From positions 1 to 64,000 of the forward strand of contig JAZNPK010000035.1 of assembly GCA_045589595.1 (NCBI GenBank): a DNA stretch of 64,000 nucleotides, written 5' to 3'. Below the pieces are notes generated by a model. It searched no databases. It was not told where the DNA came from and saw only the letters and a program-made list of their open reading frames with translations. A program made the position numbers and the translations under genes. Positions 14,057 through 21,832 of this stretch are shown here, in pieces (the stretch's first letter is position 1; each line of letters opens with the position of its first letter). This DNA comes from SIG77 sp045589595 (GTDB lineage Bacteria; Verrucomicrobiota; Lentisphaeria; Victivallales; UBA1829).

Positions 14057-15253
14057 ATGGAAAAAACATTGACATTTACATTGGGTCATAAAGTTGATAT
14101 GACTTTCAATCTGATTTCTCCCGGAACTTTTATTATGGGGGATGAAGAAGAATTCAACGAACTTGGCTGGGCAGAAAAACCAAAACATGAGGTGATACTT
14201 TCAAAGCACTTTTATTTGAGCAACTGTCAGGTTACCCGTCAGCAATGGCAGTATGTGATGGGGTACAAGACCTACGAATACGAGGGGGAAATCCATCTGC
14301 CTGCGGTCAATATGACTTGGAAGGAGGCTCTTACCTTCACAAGGAAGATGAATGAAAAATTCGGTTCCCTTCTGCCCGAAGGATACGAATTTTCCCTGCC
14401 GACCGAAGCTCAATGGGAGTATGCCTGTCAAACCGGGATAGACGGAACTCTGGAAGAGTGTGCCTGGAGCGGCAAATTCATAAAACCCCGTCCGGTTGGA
14501 CAGAAAAAAGCTGACAAATGGGGACTTTATGATATGCTGGGCAATGTCTGGGAATGGTGCTATGACTGGTACAATGTTTTCCCGGATGAGATGAAAAGAT
14601 TCAATCAATATGCCAGCGAGTGGCGTGACCCCATCGGGCTTGGCGTGGAACATCCGGTATTTAGCTACCACATCTGTCGCGGCGGCCATTATCACAGCAA
14701 GAGTGAATATTGCACCCCATTTTTCCGGAAGACTCTGAACAGGGAGGTAAAGAATAAATACACCGGGTTCCGGGTAGCGATCCGCCCGAAAGACGGATAC
14801 TTTTTCTGGGATGAATGGGATGAGATCGCTGATCGCGGCTATGCTCTTGAGGAAGGCGAAGACAGTAATGTCTGCGGTAAAGTATGGGGCGAAGAAAATG
14901 ACAGCGGCATGAATTTCACCGTGTGTGGCAGTTTTCACCAAGATGATCCCTCTGAACGGTATTTCAAAATTTATGATGCCTGGACCTACTGGGAATCCAC
15001 CAAAGTGATCCGCATCAAATTTACTGCTCCTGAATACCAGTTGTACAACAATGTTGACCATAAACCGGACTGGATTTTGAGTGAAGAAGAAAAAGTACAT
15101 CTTATAAAGTTATTGACCGCCAATGATGGAAAACTTTGGAAAGATCTCATCCGTGCATACAACTGGGAAGTTTTCGGACATCGCACTTTTATTGACGGAA
15201 TCCCCGAAGATCTGCCGATCCCGGACTACACAAAATTAAAATATGAAAGATAA
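14057..15253 (+). CDS. Formylglycine-generating-enzyme-like (SUMF1 family) protein
   Basis: 398 aa from the ATG at 14057 (TTGGAGATATATT upstream). The first ~260 residues carry the family motifs: SPGTFIMGDEEEFNE, LPTEAQWEYACQTG, MLGNVWEWCYDWY, GGHYHSKSEYC and GFRVAIRPKDGY. Many relatives are not sulfatase activators but binding or ergothioneine-type enzymes. A C-terminal ~130-residue extension ending in LPIPDYTKLKYER has no known match. The Cys pair of true FGE is not clear here. It leads the transcript that includes rtcB2 and prfH. Confidence 0.75.
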   Translation: MEKTLTFTLGHKVDMTFNLISPGTFIMGDEEEFNELGWAEKPKHEVILSKHFYLSNCQVTRQQWQYVMGYKTYEYEGEIHLPAVNMTWKEALTFTRKMNEKFGSLLPEGYEFSLPTEAQWEYACQTGIDGTLEECAWSGKFIKPRPVGQKKADKWGLYDMLGNVWEWCYDWYNVFPDEMKRFNQYASEWRDPIGLGVEHPVFSYHICRGGHYHSKSEYCTPFFRKTLNREVKNKYTGFRVAIRPKDGYFFWDEWDEIADRGYALEEGEDSNVCGKVWGEENDSGMNFTVCGSFHQDDPSERYFKIYDAWTYWESTKVIRIKFTAPEYQLYNNVDHKPDWILSEEEKVHLIKLLTANDGKLWKDLIRAYNWEVFGHRTFIDGIPEDLPIPDYTKLKYER

Positions 15254-15259
15254 AGTTTT

Positions 15260-16363
15260 ATGGATAAGAACTCAACAATTTACTGCGGGAAGAAAACCTG
15301 GCTTGAAGGTCCGGCAGTTGAACAATTCAAGCGTGTTATGACCTTTCCCGGAATCATTCAGGGGGCGGCATTTCCTGATTTGCACCCCGGTCACGGTGTT
15401 CCAGTGGGAGCAGCGTTTCTGTCAGAAAAGGTCATCTATCCCGCTTTGATCGGCAACGATATCGGCTGCGGAATGACGCTTTTTTCTACCGGAATAAAGG
15501 AACACAAGTTCAAAAAAGACAAACTTTTTCGCAGACTCGGAAGTGAGCCGGAAAACTCTTTGCAATCAGCCTCTCTTGAATTGCTTGATTCTATGACGGA
15601 AAGAGTCGCAGACCCGGAAAATATGTTGGGAACTCTCGGACACGGCAACCATTTTGCGGAATTTCTGGCGGTGGGAAAGATTATTGACAACGAAATGTGT
15701 GAAGCATTGAATATCAAAAAGAATGATGTTCTTTTGCTGATCCATTCCGGATCAAGATGTTACGGCGAAATGCTCTGGCGTGAAGTTGCCGCCAAACACG
15801 GAGATAAGGGCTTGGAGTTTGACTCCCCTGACGGAGCTGATTATCTGACTAAACACGCCGAACTTATCCGTTGGGCAAGCTTCAACCGCCGTCTCATCGG
15901 CAAGGCTCTCGGCAATATGGCAGCGTGCGAATTGCGGGAGTTCCTCAATGCCACACACAACAGCATTACCCCGTGGGGTGAAAACTGCTTTATCCACCGC
16001 AAAGGAGCGAGCAATGTGGAATCCGGCCCTCCGGTCATCGTGGCGGGTTCACGGGGAACTTACAGTTATCTGGTCGCCCCAACCGGTGACGGCGTGGAAA
16101 ATATCCATTCCATCGCTCACGGAGCAGGGCGCAAGTGGAACCGGCAAAGTACCCGTGACCGGGTTCGAGCCAAACACGATGATATGCAGCAGCTTTTGAA
16201 AACCAAGTTGGGAACGGATGTCATCTGTCCCGACAAAACTCTGCTCTACGAAGAAGCTCCGGAAGCCTACAAGGATGTCAGTACCGTCATTAAAGATTTG
16301 CAGAACTTCAAACTGGCAGAGGTACTTGCGGAACTTCGCCCCATTGTCAACATCAAACCATAA
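15260..16363 (+). CDS. rtcB2: RtcB2-type RNA ligase coupled to release factor H
   Basis: 367 aa; starts 6 bases after the previous stop. RtcB metal and catalytic motifs: GNDIGCGM with the Cys ligand, GHGNHFAEF, HSGSRCYGE, and SIAHGAGRKWNR containing the His that is guanylylated. The protein is shorter than housekeeping RtcB, as expected for the RtcB2 branch that sits beside prfH. RtcB2 is known to ligate broken 16S rRNA in the ribosome decoding centre. It therefore probably repairs ribosomes hit by nuclease toxins. Confidence 0.9.
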   Translation: MDKNSTIYCGKKTWLEGPAVEQFKRVMTFPGIIQGAAFPDLHPGHGVPVGAAFLSEKVIYPALIGNDIGCGMTLFSTGIKEHKFKKDKLFRRLGSEPENSLQSASLELLDSMTERVADPENMLGTLGHGNHFAEFLAVGKIIDNEMCEALNIKKNDVLLLIHSGSRCYGEMLWREVAAKHGDKGLEFDSPDGADYLTKHAELIRWASFNRRLIGKALGNMAACELREFLNATHNSITPWGENCFIHRKGASNVESGPPVIVAGSRGTYSYLVAPTGDGVENIHSIAHGAGRKWNRQSTRDRVRAKHDDMQQLLKTKLGTDVICPDKTLLYEEAPEAYKDVSTVIKDLQNFKLAEVLAELRPIVNIKP

Positions 16364-16372
16364 GGAATTTTT

Positions 16373-16996
16373 ATGCCTGTTATATTACAAATAAGTGCCG
16401 GTCAAGGTCCGGCAGAGTGCCGCAAATTTGTTCCGCTTCTGGCAGAAATCATCTGCAAAGAGGCGGCGCAGAACGGTTTACAATGCAATAATCTCACCGA
16501 ACCTCCGGCAAAAAACAGAGAAATCGCCTCCATGCGTTTTGCTATTGAGGGAGCAAACATAGATGCTTTCCGCAAGAACTGGGAAGGTACAGTAAAATGG
16601 ATCTGGCAAAGCACCATCCGTCCTCATCATTTGAGAAAAAATTGGTTTGTCAAAGTAGCTTTTTTTGAGTTCGAAACAATAGATAACAGCAGTTTCAAGT
16701 CAAGCGACCTTAAAATCGAAACCTGCCGAGCTTCCGGGAATGGCGGTCAGCATGTCAACACTACCGATTCTGCGGTAAGAGTCATTCATTTGCCCACCGG
16801 CATAGAAGCAAGTGCCAGCGAAGAGCGTTCCCAGACCCGCAACAAAGCATTGGCAATATTGCGTTTGCAGGAAAAACTACATCTGATAACCGAACAACGC
16901 CAAGCCGCCGAAAAAGAATCAATGTGGCTCGATCACTACCACCTTGAACGCGGAGACGCCATCCGCACCTTCAAAGGTCTGCCGCCGAGAGAATAA
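16373..16996 (+). CDS. prfH: Peptide release factor H
   Basis: 207 aa; ATG 9 bases after rtcB2 with a TAAGGAATTTTT site. The GGQ motif is intact (residues 124-126, in ASGNGGQHVNTTDSAVRV) and the stop-codon recognition domain of RF1/RF2 is missing, as in PrfH. It releases the peptide from ribosomes stalled by decoding-centre damage so that RtcB2 can reseal the rRNA. The gene is complete here, unlike the truncated form in E. coli K-12. Confidence 0.92.
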   Translation: MPVILQISAGQGPAECRKFVPLLAEIICKEAAQNGLQCNNLTEPPAKNREIASMRFAIEGANIDAFRKNWEGTVKWIWQSTIRPHHLRKNWFVKVAFFEFETIDNSSFKSSDLKIETCRASGNGGQHVNTTDSAVRVIHLPTGIEASASEERSQTRNKALAILRLQEKLHLITEQRQAAEKESMWLDHYHLERGDAIRTFKGLPPRE

Positions 16997-17056
16997 TTGT
17001 CTTATATCGGATGAAACGCTATTGGTTTTGCTGTAAACGCTGTACTGTCGATAAAA

Positions 17057-17070
17057 TTCCCGAACGGTAA
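17057..17070. promoter_or_regulatory. hipB operator 1
   Basis: TTCCCGAACGGTAA, one mismatch from the TTACCGAACGGTAA palindrome. Exactly 50 bases before operator 2. Confidence 0.65.
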
Positions 17071-17106
17071 GATTCACTTGCAATACACTTATTTTTGAAT
17101 ATTTTG

Positions 17107-17120
17107 TTACCGAGCGGTAA
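17107..17120. promoter_or_regulatory. hipB operator 2
   Basis: TTACCGAGCGGTAA; symmetrical half-sites TTACCG/CGGTAA. Exactly 50 bases from operators 1 and 3. Confidence 0.8.
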
Positions 17121-17156
17121 GAATTACTTGATTTTTTGCTTTTTTGTGTTATATTG

Positions 17157-17170
17157 TTACCGAACGGTAA
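17157..17170. promoter_or_regulatory. hipB operator 3
   Basis: TTACCGAACGGTAA, perfect palindrome, 18 bases before the hipB start. Its position overlaps the probable transcription start, fitting autorepression. Confidence 0.85.
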
Positions 17171-17188
17171 GAAAATATGGAGTTTTTT

Positions 17189-17416
17189 ATGAGCAAAGAA
17201 GCATTATTGAGTTGCGAAGCTATTGGCAAAAAGGTGCGTGAACTGCGAAAAGCGCAGGGGGTTACTCAGGCACAATTGGCAGGCTTGTCCAATACCGGAG
17301 TACGGTTTATCGGTGATTTGGAAAGCGGCAAAGCGACCTGTCAGCTGGGTAAGATTTTGAGTGTACTCACAACATTGGGTGTGGATATACACATTTACAG
17401 CCCCTTTGAGGAGTAA
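17189..17416 (+). CDS. hipB: HipB-like antitoxin and repressor
   Basis: 75 aa from the ATG at 17189, chosen because GGAG lies six bases upstream; an ATG at 17177 would add MEFF. An HTH_3 fold is clear: IGKKVRELRKAQGVTQAQLAGLSNTG with the recognition helix at ~30-42. Binds DNA and neutralises HipA. It is followed by hipA after six bases. Confidence 0.88.
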   Translation: MSKEALLSCEAIGKKVRELRKAQGVTQAQLAGLSNTGVRFIGDLESGKATCQLGKILSVLTTLGVDIHIYSPFEE

Positions 17417-17422
17417 TGACTT

Positions 17423-18661
17423 ATGGATTTTCACGATCAGCTGGATGTATTCTTGAATGAAAATAAAATCGGCACGTTGTTTACTGACAACGGCGTGATG
17501 TCCTTTGCCTACGATACGGAATTTCTGAATACGCCGGGAGCTTATCCGTTGTCAAAAAATCTGCCGTTGAAAGAAGGTTTTTTCACCGATCCGGAAGTGG
17601 AAAGTTTCTTTTCCAATTTGCTCCCGGATGAACGCATCCGCAACACGGTGGCGATGATTCTTCATGTATCGCCGGGAAACACTTTCCGTCTGCTCAAAGA
17701 AATCGGTGCGGACTGTGCCGGGGCGGTCTCATTTTATCCGCAGGGAGAAACACCGCAGTCGGCAAATAATCCTGTTTACCGGAAACTTTCAGCTAAAGAA
17801 GCCTATAAAATCCTCGATAACCTAGGACAACGCCCCTTGGATGTTGGCGATGAGGGTGTCCGCATTTCCGGTGCTGGTTCGCAGGAAAAACTGGTGGCGT
17901 GTGTGCAAAACGGTACGATTTCACTGCCCCTTTACGGAACGCCGTCAACTCACATCATTAAGCCCGTAATCCCGAATTTTCAAAGCAGTGTTCACAATGA
18001 ATATTTCTGTATGAAACTGGCTAAAGCAATGGGGCTGCCGGTCGCAGAATGCGATATTCTGACCATTGATGAGGATGTCTTTTATGTGGTGGAACGCTTT
18101 GACCGCAGTACAAAAAACGGCATTACACGGCGGCTGCATCAGGAGGACTTCTGTCAGTTACTCAATGTGCCGCCTCATTTGAAATATGAGGAAGACGGCG
18201 GTCCGGGAGTTAAAGATTGTTTGCAGTGTATGAGTGATATGCATATATCTGCGATGAGCCGCTTGCAGTTTATCCGCTTGCTTATTTTCAATTTTCTTAT
18301 CGGCAACTGTGATGCTCACGCAAAAAATTATGCGGTGCTTTATAACAACGGCATTCCGTCATTCGCTCCGGCGTATGACTTGCTCTGCACCATGGTTTAT
18401 GAAACGATGTCACGCTGTTTTGCAATGAGTGTCGGCGGCGAAAGCCGAATGGGAATGTTGAAAAAAGAATATTTTTCCGCAATGGCAGAAGAGTGCAGAC
18501 TCAACCCCAAGATGGTACTTGCCGAGCTTGATTCTATGGCGGCAAAACTTCCCGGCATTGCTGACAAACTTGACCGGGAACTCAATGCAGTACATCCGTC
18601 AACCGTTTATGGCAGCATTGCCTTGCAGGTCAAGCATCTCTGCCTGCAAATAGCCGAGTAA
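17423..18661 (+). CDS. hipA: HipA-family Ser/Thr kinase toxin
   Basis: 412 aa. Contains the HipA N-lobe (FSNLLPDERIRN), the substrate loop region (RISGAGSQEKLVA), STHIIKP and the catalytic segments GNCDAHAKNYAVLYN and FAPAYDLL. Full-length for the family, with the D and N catalytic residues present, so it is likely active. HipA phosphorylates a tRNA synthetase (GltX in E. coli) and arrests growth. The single N-terminal HipA domain is complete in this frame. Confidence 0.92.
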   Translation: MDFHDQLDVFLNENKIGTLFTDNGVMSFAYDTEFLNTPGAYPLSKNLPLKEGFFTDPEVESFFSNLLPDERIRNTVAMILHVSPGNTFRLLKEIGADCAGAVSFYPQGETPQSANNPVYRKLSAKEAYKILDNLGQRPLDVGDEGVRISGAGSQEKLVACVQNGTISLPLYGTPSTHIIKPVIPNFQSSVHNEYFCMKLAKAMGLPVAECDILTIDEDVFYVVERFDRSTKNGITRRLHQEDFCQLLNVPPHLKYEEDGGPGVKDCLQCMSDMHISAMSRLQFIRLLIFNFLIGNCDAHAKNYAVLYNNGIPSFAPAYDLLCTMVYETMSRCFAMSVGGESRMGMLKKEYFSAMAEECRLNPKMVLAELDSMAAKLPGIADKLDRELNAVHPSTVYGSIALQVKHLCLQIAE

Positions 18662-18737
18662 AAAGTTTTTTTACAAAAATCTTCTGTTCGCAATCCAATA
18701 GGCCACAAAATGTCCACTTGCGGGGTGTATATTATCC

Positions 18738-19046
18738 TTGGAAATCCAAGTGGAAAGTGAAGATGTTCCAGAACAGCCTGTGACACCGCTTAAAATGGCA
18801 ATATTGCAAGCTCATCAGGGGATGGCACAGTTGACTTCCGGCAAAGCCTCAACGATGCGGGAAATCGCCAATAAGTTGAAAATGGATCGCTCTCATTTTA
18901 ATCGTCTGGTCCAACTGGCGAACCTTGCTCCGGATATTGTCAAGTTGATATGGGAAAACCGTCAGCCGGAAACATTGACCTTGGATAAACTCCGCAGGGG
19001 TATTCCGGAAAGTTGGGACGAACAGCGGAAGTTATTTCTATCGTGA
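18738..19046 (+). pseudogene. C-terminal fragment of a serine-recombinase-like gene
   Basis: 102 codons from a TTG; the frame is open to 18702 without an ATG or ribosome site. The segment SGKASTMREIANKLKMDRSHFNRLVQLANLAPDIV resembles the C-terminal helix-turn-helix of large serine recombinases, where this region follows the catalytic and zinc parts that are absent. Ends near the dispersed ~175-bp repeat. Read as debris of an integrated element. It could instead be a free-standing HTH protein. Confidence 0.5.
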
Positions 19047-19079
19047 GGACACTGGTTCGTAGAAATCAAAAATGGGTAG

Positions 19080-19258
19080 TATAGAGTTTTGCAAACTTGG
19101 ATTGGTGTTTGAGGGGGATTTGAGAGGGGGTCAAGTCCCCCTCGAAATCTGTAAACATTATAGAAAACGGCGATTTTAGAGGAAAGGGACGGTGGTAGAG
19201 GGGACGGATTAGAGAAAAGAATCGGGAAAATGAGCGTGGAATCACGCACAGATCCGGG
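19080..19258 (+). repeat. Dispersed ~175-bp repeat, copy 1
   Basis: Highly similar to 38476-38652 in the same orientation; both end in AATCACGCACAGATCCGGG. Contains the GAGGGGG-TCAAG-TCCCCCTC hairpin. Frames the interval with the radical SAM cluster. No coding frame with a credible start. Confidence 0.8.
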
Positions 19259-19260
19259 AA

Positions 19261-19500
19261 TCAGAAGTGGCGGTTGGCGAAAGCATGACCGGAGCCAGTT
19301 TTGAGATACGCTTCAAATGCAGTAGCTTTTTCTTTGGTTTCAAAGGCGAAATAAACTTCAAGTTTCCATGGCTTGAAAGGAGCCGTATGTGGAACTCCTC
19401 CTTCGTTGTGTTTGGCTAACCGTTTGCGTAAATCACTGGTACTGCCGATATATCGCTGACATGGATGGTTGATGCTGCGGATAATGTAGGTGTAAAACAT
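19261..19500 (-). CDS. GIY-YIG nuclease-domain protein (79 aa)
   Basis: Begins MFYTYIIRSINHPCQRYIGSTSDLRKRLAKHN, the GIY-YIG signature with the catalytic Tyr, Arg and Lys region, and ends GHAFANRHF. Such small single-domain proteins (UPF0213-like) often move with short repeats. It abuts repeat copy 1. A leader with a GCCCTCC/GGAGGGC hairpin (19536-19563) precedes it. Confidence 0.85.
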   Translation of the reverse strand: MFYTYIIRSINHPCQRYIGSTSDLRKRLAKHNEGGVPHTAPFKPWKLEVYFAFETKEKATAFEAYLKTGSGHAFANRHF

Positions 19501-19535
19501 ATCTGTTGAGCCTTTTCTGTTTTCTTGGCGTGATT

Positions 19536-19563
19536 GCCCTCCGTCGCTAAAGCTATGGAGGGC
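19536..19563 (-). promoter_or_regulatory. Leader hairpin of the GIY-YIG gene
   Basis: Seven-base stem GCCCTCC / GGAGGGC with a fourteen-base loop, upstream of the GIY-YIG start on the minus strand. Confidence 0.45.
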
Positions 19564-19589
19564 ATGATTTTCCCTGCGGAGCAGTTTTT

Positions 19590-19633
19590 GTGCCTTTTAC
19601 AAGGCACAAAAAAAGCCGCTTGAAAAGCGGCTT
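19590..19633. terminator. Two adjacent hairpins with A/T flanks
   Basis: GTGCCTT-TTAC-AAGGCAC then AAGCCGCTT-GAA-AAGCGGCTT, with a seven-base A run between (T run on the minus strand). Terminates something read on the minus strand; the upstream stretch 19641-19770 has ends ATGGTGGAG / CTCTACCAT in inverted order but no gene I can name. Confidence 0.5.
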
Positions 19634-19818
19634 GGAAAATCATGGTGGAGCATAGACGCTAAAAACAAACACCCTCTAACTTTTGGGGTATTTGTCACCC
19701 CCCAATCTCCGTAACTTGCTATTTTACCGCTCAACTCCCGCAACGGGTCAAGTTGCATACTCTACCATATTTTTTTCTGAAACTTTTATTCTGATTTTTA
19801 TGCTTAAACTTTGAGACG

Positions 19819-19850
19819 ATGTCAGGATTTTATTATCAGTGCGATTACAT
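19819..19850 (+). promoter_or_regulatory. ECF-type promoter motif, degenerate (site 8)
   Basis: ATGTCAGGATTT, 17-base spacer, CGATTA; counterpart of site 1. Confidence 0.5.
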
Positions 19851-19948
19851 AAAAGAAGCAATGGCTGCTCAAGGCGGTAGAAAGAAAAGCTGATATAAGG
19901 AAATTTATTGGGAGTATCGGAAAACTTTTCTGAGGAAAAACAAAAACT

Positions 19949-19979
19949 TTGTCAGGATTTGAAAAAATAACGATTTAAT
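19949..19979 (+). promoter_or_regulatory. ECF-type promoter motif (site 9)
   Basis: TTGTCAGGATTT with a 16-base spacer (the only one) before CGATTTAAT; counterpart of site 2, upstream of the frameshifted 32-aa gene. Confidence 0.6.
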
Positions 19980-20039
19980 AGATGTAATTCCTCCGCAATG
20001 TGCGGAAAATAGATGGAACATAACGAAAGGATGATTAAA

Positions 20040-20139
20040 ATGAACAGTGACTTTTGGAGCAACAATTTTTATGCCACCGAAAGATATTTTCGATGAAGAT
20101 GAACAGGGAAAAACATTTGCCCCTTTCATCTGCTGGTAA
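20040..20139 (+). pseudogene. Frameshifted copy of the 32-aa microprotein
   Basis: One extra T after AACAATTTT shifts the frame, so translation would stop after 18 residues at 20096. The old 3' end and its TAA are still recognisable at 20137-20139. The changed spacer in promoter site 9 fits loss of this gene. Confidence 0.6.
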
Positions 20140-20144
20140 AAAAG

Positions 20145-20176
20145 TTGTCAGGATTTGAAAAGAATAGCGATTTTAT
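20145..20176 (+). promoter_or_regulatory. ECF-type promoter motif (site 10)
   Basis: TTGTCAGGATTT, 17-base spacer, CGATTTTAT. Leader stem CTCTGC/GCAGAG at 20190-20206 is fully paired here. Confidence 0.65.
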
Positions 20177-20237
20177 AGGTATAAGATTTCTCTGCATGGT
20201 GCAGAGAAAAATGAAAATAACATAGAAAGGTAAAAAA

Positions 20238-20510
20238 ATGACAAATTATCAACTCGCAAAGGCATTTGAACACGCTGTAAAAACCGGTGAAATTATTGAC
20301 TTACTGCGTCGGGCATCCATGCCCAACATTCCGACAGCGACTATGGGAGGACATGTGTTCTGGAATAATCTGGCTGAATGCAATGGCTGGCGTTTGCAGA
20401 AAAATATGATAACTCAGCATTGCCGGATTCTGGATTCCAATGATGTCCGGCGTGCCTGGGGCGGGGATGAGGGCATGGAAAAATTGTTCGGAAAAATCTT
20501 GAAACGATAA
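20238..20510 (+). CDS. Conserved 90-aa cassette protein, copy 2
   Basis: Same length as 946-1218 with changes I17T, D47N, H66Q, P71S and a few near DDVRRAWGGDEGM. Mostly conservative. Start, ribosome site and promoter match copy 1. Function unknown. Confidence 0.75.
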   Translation: MTNYQLAKAFEHAVKTGEIIDLLRRASMPNIPTATMGGHVFWNNLAECNGWRLQKNMITQHCRILDSNDVRRAWGGDEGMEKLFGKILKR

Positions 20511-20516
20511 AAAAAA

Positions 20517-20548
20517 TTGTCAGGATTTCAAAACAGCAGCGATATAAT
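20517..20548 (+). promoter_or_regulatory. ECF-type promoter motif (site 11)
   Basis: TTGTCAGGATTT, 17-base spacer, CGATATAAT; stem CTCCGC/GCGGAG at 20560-20576 follows. Confidence 0.72.
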
Positions 20549-20609
20549 AGATGAAAATACTCCGCACGGGGCGGAGATAACAAGACAATAACATAAAGGA
20601 ACAAGAAAA

Positions 20610-20663
20610 ATGCATTTGGAAACAATCTGGGAAATTATCGGCGGCATCGGAAAACTCTTTTGA
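20610..20663 (+). CDS. Microprotein, 17 aa, amphipathic helix
   Basis: MHLETIWEIIGGIGKLF, the peptide of 4495/4658 without the final Arg, behind promoter site 11. It takes the place held by the unrelated 25-aa peptide in copy 1, so peptide genes are swapped between identical promoter-leader units. Confidence 0.7.
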   Translation: MHLETIWEIIGGIGKLF

Positions 20664-20678
20664 GAAAATCATAACATA

Positions 20679-20710
20679 TTGTCAGGATTTCAAAACAGTA
20701 ACGATTAAAT
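20679..20710 (+). promoter_or_regulatory. ECF-type promoter motif (site 12)
   Basis: TTGTCAGGATTT, 17-base spacer, CGATTAAAT; CCGC/GCGG leader stem follows. It drives the four-gene micro-operon of copy 2. Confidence 0.65.
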
Positions 20711-20774
20711 AGATGTAACACCCCCGCAAAAGCGGAAAACAAATATAAAACTGAAACACGAAGGAGAATAAAAA

Positions 20775-20891
20775 ATGGTTTTACTTCCAATCGTAACAAC
20801 ACTCGCAGTAACAGTAACCAAAGGTGGTCTGATTAAAGCCGGGATCGCTGCAGGTACAATTATTTACAATATTTGTAAAGACGATGATTAA
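20775..20891 (+). CDS. Microprotein, 38 aa, hydrophobic, copy 2
   Basis: Counterpart of 1546-1659 with I13T and a tail of ICKDDD. AAGGAGAATAAAAA ribosome site. First gene of the copy 2 micro-operon. Confidence 0.65.
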   Translation: MVLLPIVTTLAVTVTKGGLIKAGIAAGTIIYNICKDDD

Positions 20892-20904
20892 GGAGAATTC
20901 AAAA

Positions 20905-20991
20905 ATGGTTATTACAGTTCCTTGGGGAGTTATTACTATTGTCGGAACTTATGTCGTAAAAAAAATCATTGATTCAACAAAGGAGAATTGA
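20905..20991 (+). CDS. Microprotein, 28 aa, copy 2
   Basis: Counterpart of 1673-1759: MVITVPWGVITIVGTYVV then the same KKIIDSTKE tail. Substitutions in the first half are between hydrophobic residues, and Gly replaces Ile once. Confidence 0.65.
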   Translation: MVITVPWGVITIVGTYVVKKIIDSTKEN

Positions 20992-20993
20992 GC

Positions 20994-21047
20994 ATGGCAG
21001 ACTTCAGCATTACAATCGACGAAGACGGTATCATATTTGAATGGTAA
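20994..21047 (+). CDS. Microprotein, 17 aa, acidic, copy 2
   Basis: MADFSITIDEDGIIFEW. Several silent changes relative to 1762-1815 with two conservative ones. Confidence 0.6.
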   Translation: MADFSITIDEDGIIFEW

Positions 21048-21077
21048 ATATAAAATCAACGAAAGGAAAATCTCAAT

Positions 21078-21152
21078 ATGTCAAATATTTCTCAAGATCC
21101 CGGTGATTGGATCAGTCTCATTGAAGATATTATCGTTATCATTACCAAGTGA
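21078..21152 (+). CDS. Microprotein, 24 aa, delta-hemolysin-like, copy 2
   Basis: Counterpart of 1846-1920; helix reads DWISLIEDIIVIITK. Amphipathic spacing is kept although four residues differ. Confidence 0.65.
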   Translation: MSNISQDPGDWISLIEDIIVIITK

Positions 21153-21232
21153 TAATAAAACTAAATTTGGTTTAATTACAAAAACAACTCCTTCCCCAGA
21201 TCAGGGGGAGGAATATTGTGAAGGAGAGCGAA

Positions 21233-21541
21233 ATGACACAAAATAAAATATGGCAACTTCAAGCTGTACCCGGAGTTCCTGAAATCATGGCACTTCAGAA
21301 TGTTGCAGCCGAGGCCGGAGAATATCAACTTTGTTTTGCGAAAGATGAAAATTGTACTCTTGAAAAAATCATCTTCACCCTTGATGAAGATACCGCCCTC
21401 GCAGCAAGGATACTTGTCAAGATCCTGCTCCGCCTCAGGATCGCTCCCGAAGCGGCGTTGGAAACTGCAAAAAGGTTTTACCGGATGACGAAAGAGTTTC
21501 CGCAGGGGAATTACTCTGTAAATTCATCTGCCAATGCTTGA
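21233..21541 (+). CDS. Conserved 102-aa cassette protein, copy 2
   Basis: Same length as 2001-2309. Changes include AVAGVP to AVPGVP, K-to-E in the middle and KK to KR near the end. Starts after GAAGGAGAGCGAA; a leader hairpin like 1958-1980 precedes it. Overlaps the sigma remnant on the other strand. Confidence 0.7.
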   Translation: MTQNKIWQLQAVPGVPEIMALQNVAAEAGEYQLCFAKDENCTLEKIIFTLDEDTALAARILVKILLRLRIAPEAALETAKRFYRMTKEFPQGNYSVNSSANA

Positions 21542-21671
21542 AATTCTTTATTGGCCTGATAAATATATTGACACATTTCCTCCTCGGCCATATTTTCAGT
21601 AGGATGTTCTTTTTCCAGTTCTTTTATAATTGTCTGAAGTTTTTCTGTTGCTCGACTGCAAATCTTATTGA
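21511..21671 (-). pseudogene. C-terminal remnant of the ECF sigma gene
   Basis: The last ~53 codons of the sigma factor (ICSRATEKLQTIIKELEKEH onward) remain; the DNA is interrupted at 21671. The kinase and the rest of sigma are missing from copy 2. Promoter sites 8-12 would therefore depend on the intact sigma at 2279. Confidence 0.8.
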
Positions 21672-21774
21672 TATATTGTCTGCCCGGATTTGCTCGGGCA
21701 TTGTAATTTGGTTTGCGCCTGATCTGATGTATTTTGCGTAAACCTAATTGAACGCGCGGATTTAAAAAGAGATA

Positions 21775-21811
21775 CGCCCCGGACAGCGAAAAATGCTGTC
21801 CGGGGCGTTTT
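21775..21811. terminator. Strong GC-rich hairpin terminator
   Basis: Thirteen-base perfect stem CGCCCCGGACAGC / GCTGTCCGGGGCG followed by TTTT. Confidence 0.8.
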
Positions 21812-21832
21812 GCGTAAACCGTTGTTTCTGTT

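Larger units (their letters stand above)
19810..21671 (+). repeat. 1.9-kb duplicated microprotein cassette, copy 2
   Basis: Second copy of 518-2441. It ends abruptly inside the sigma gene, after which unrelated prophage-like sequence begins at 21672. Confidence 0.85.

Noticed and set aside
19641..20000. tmRNA or tRNA on the minus strand ending in CCA
   Set aside because: The 3' sequence GCTCCACCA before a terminator suggested it, but no T-arm or 5' acceptor strand is present and the DNA from 19810 belongs to the duplicated block.
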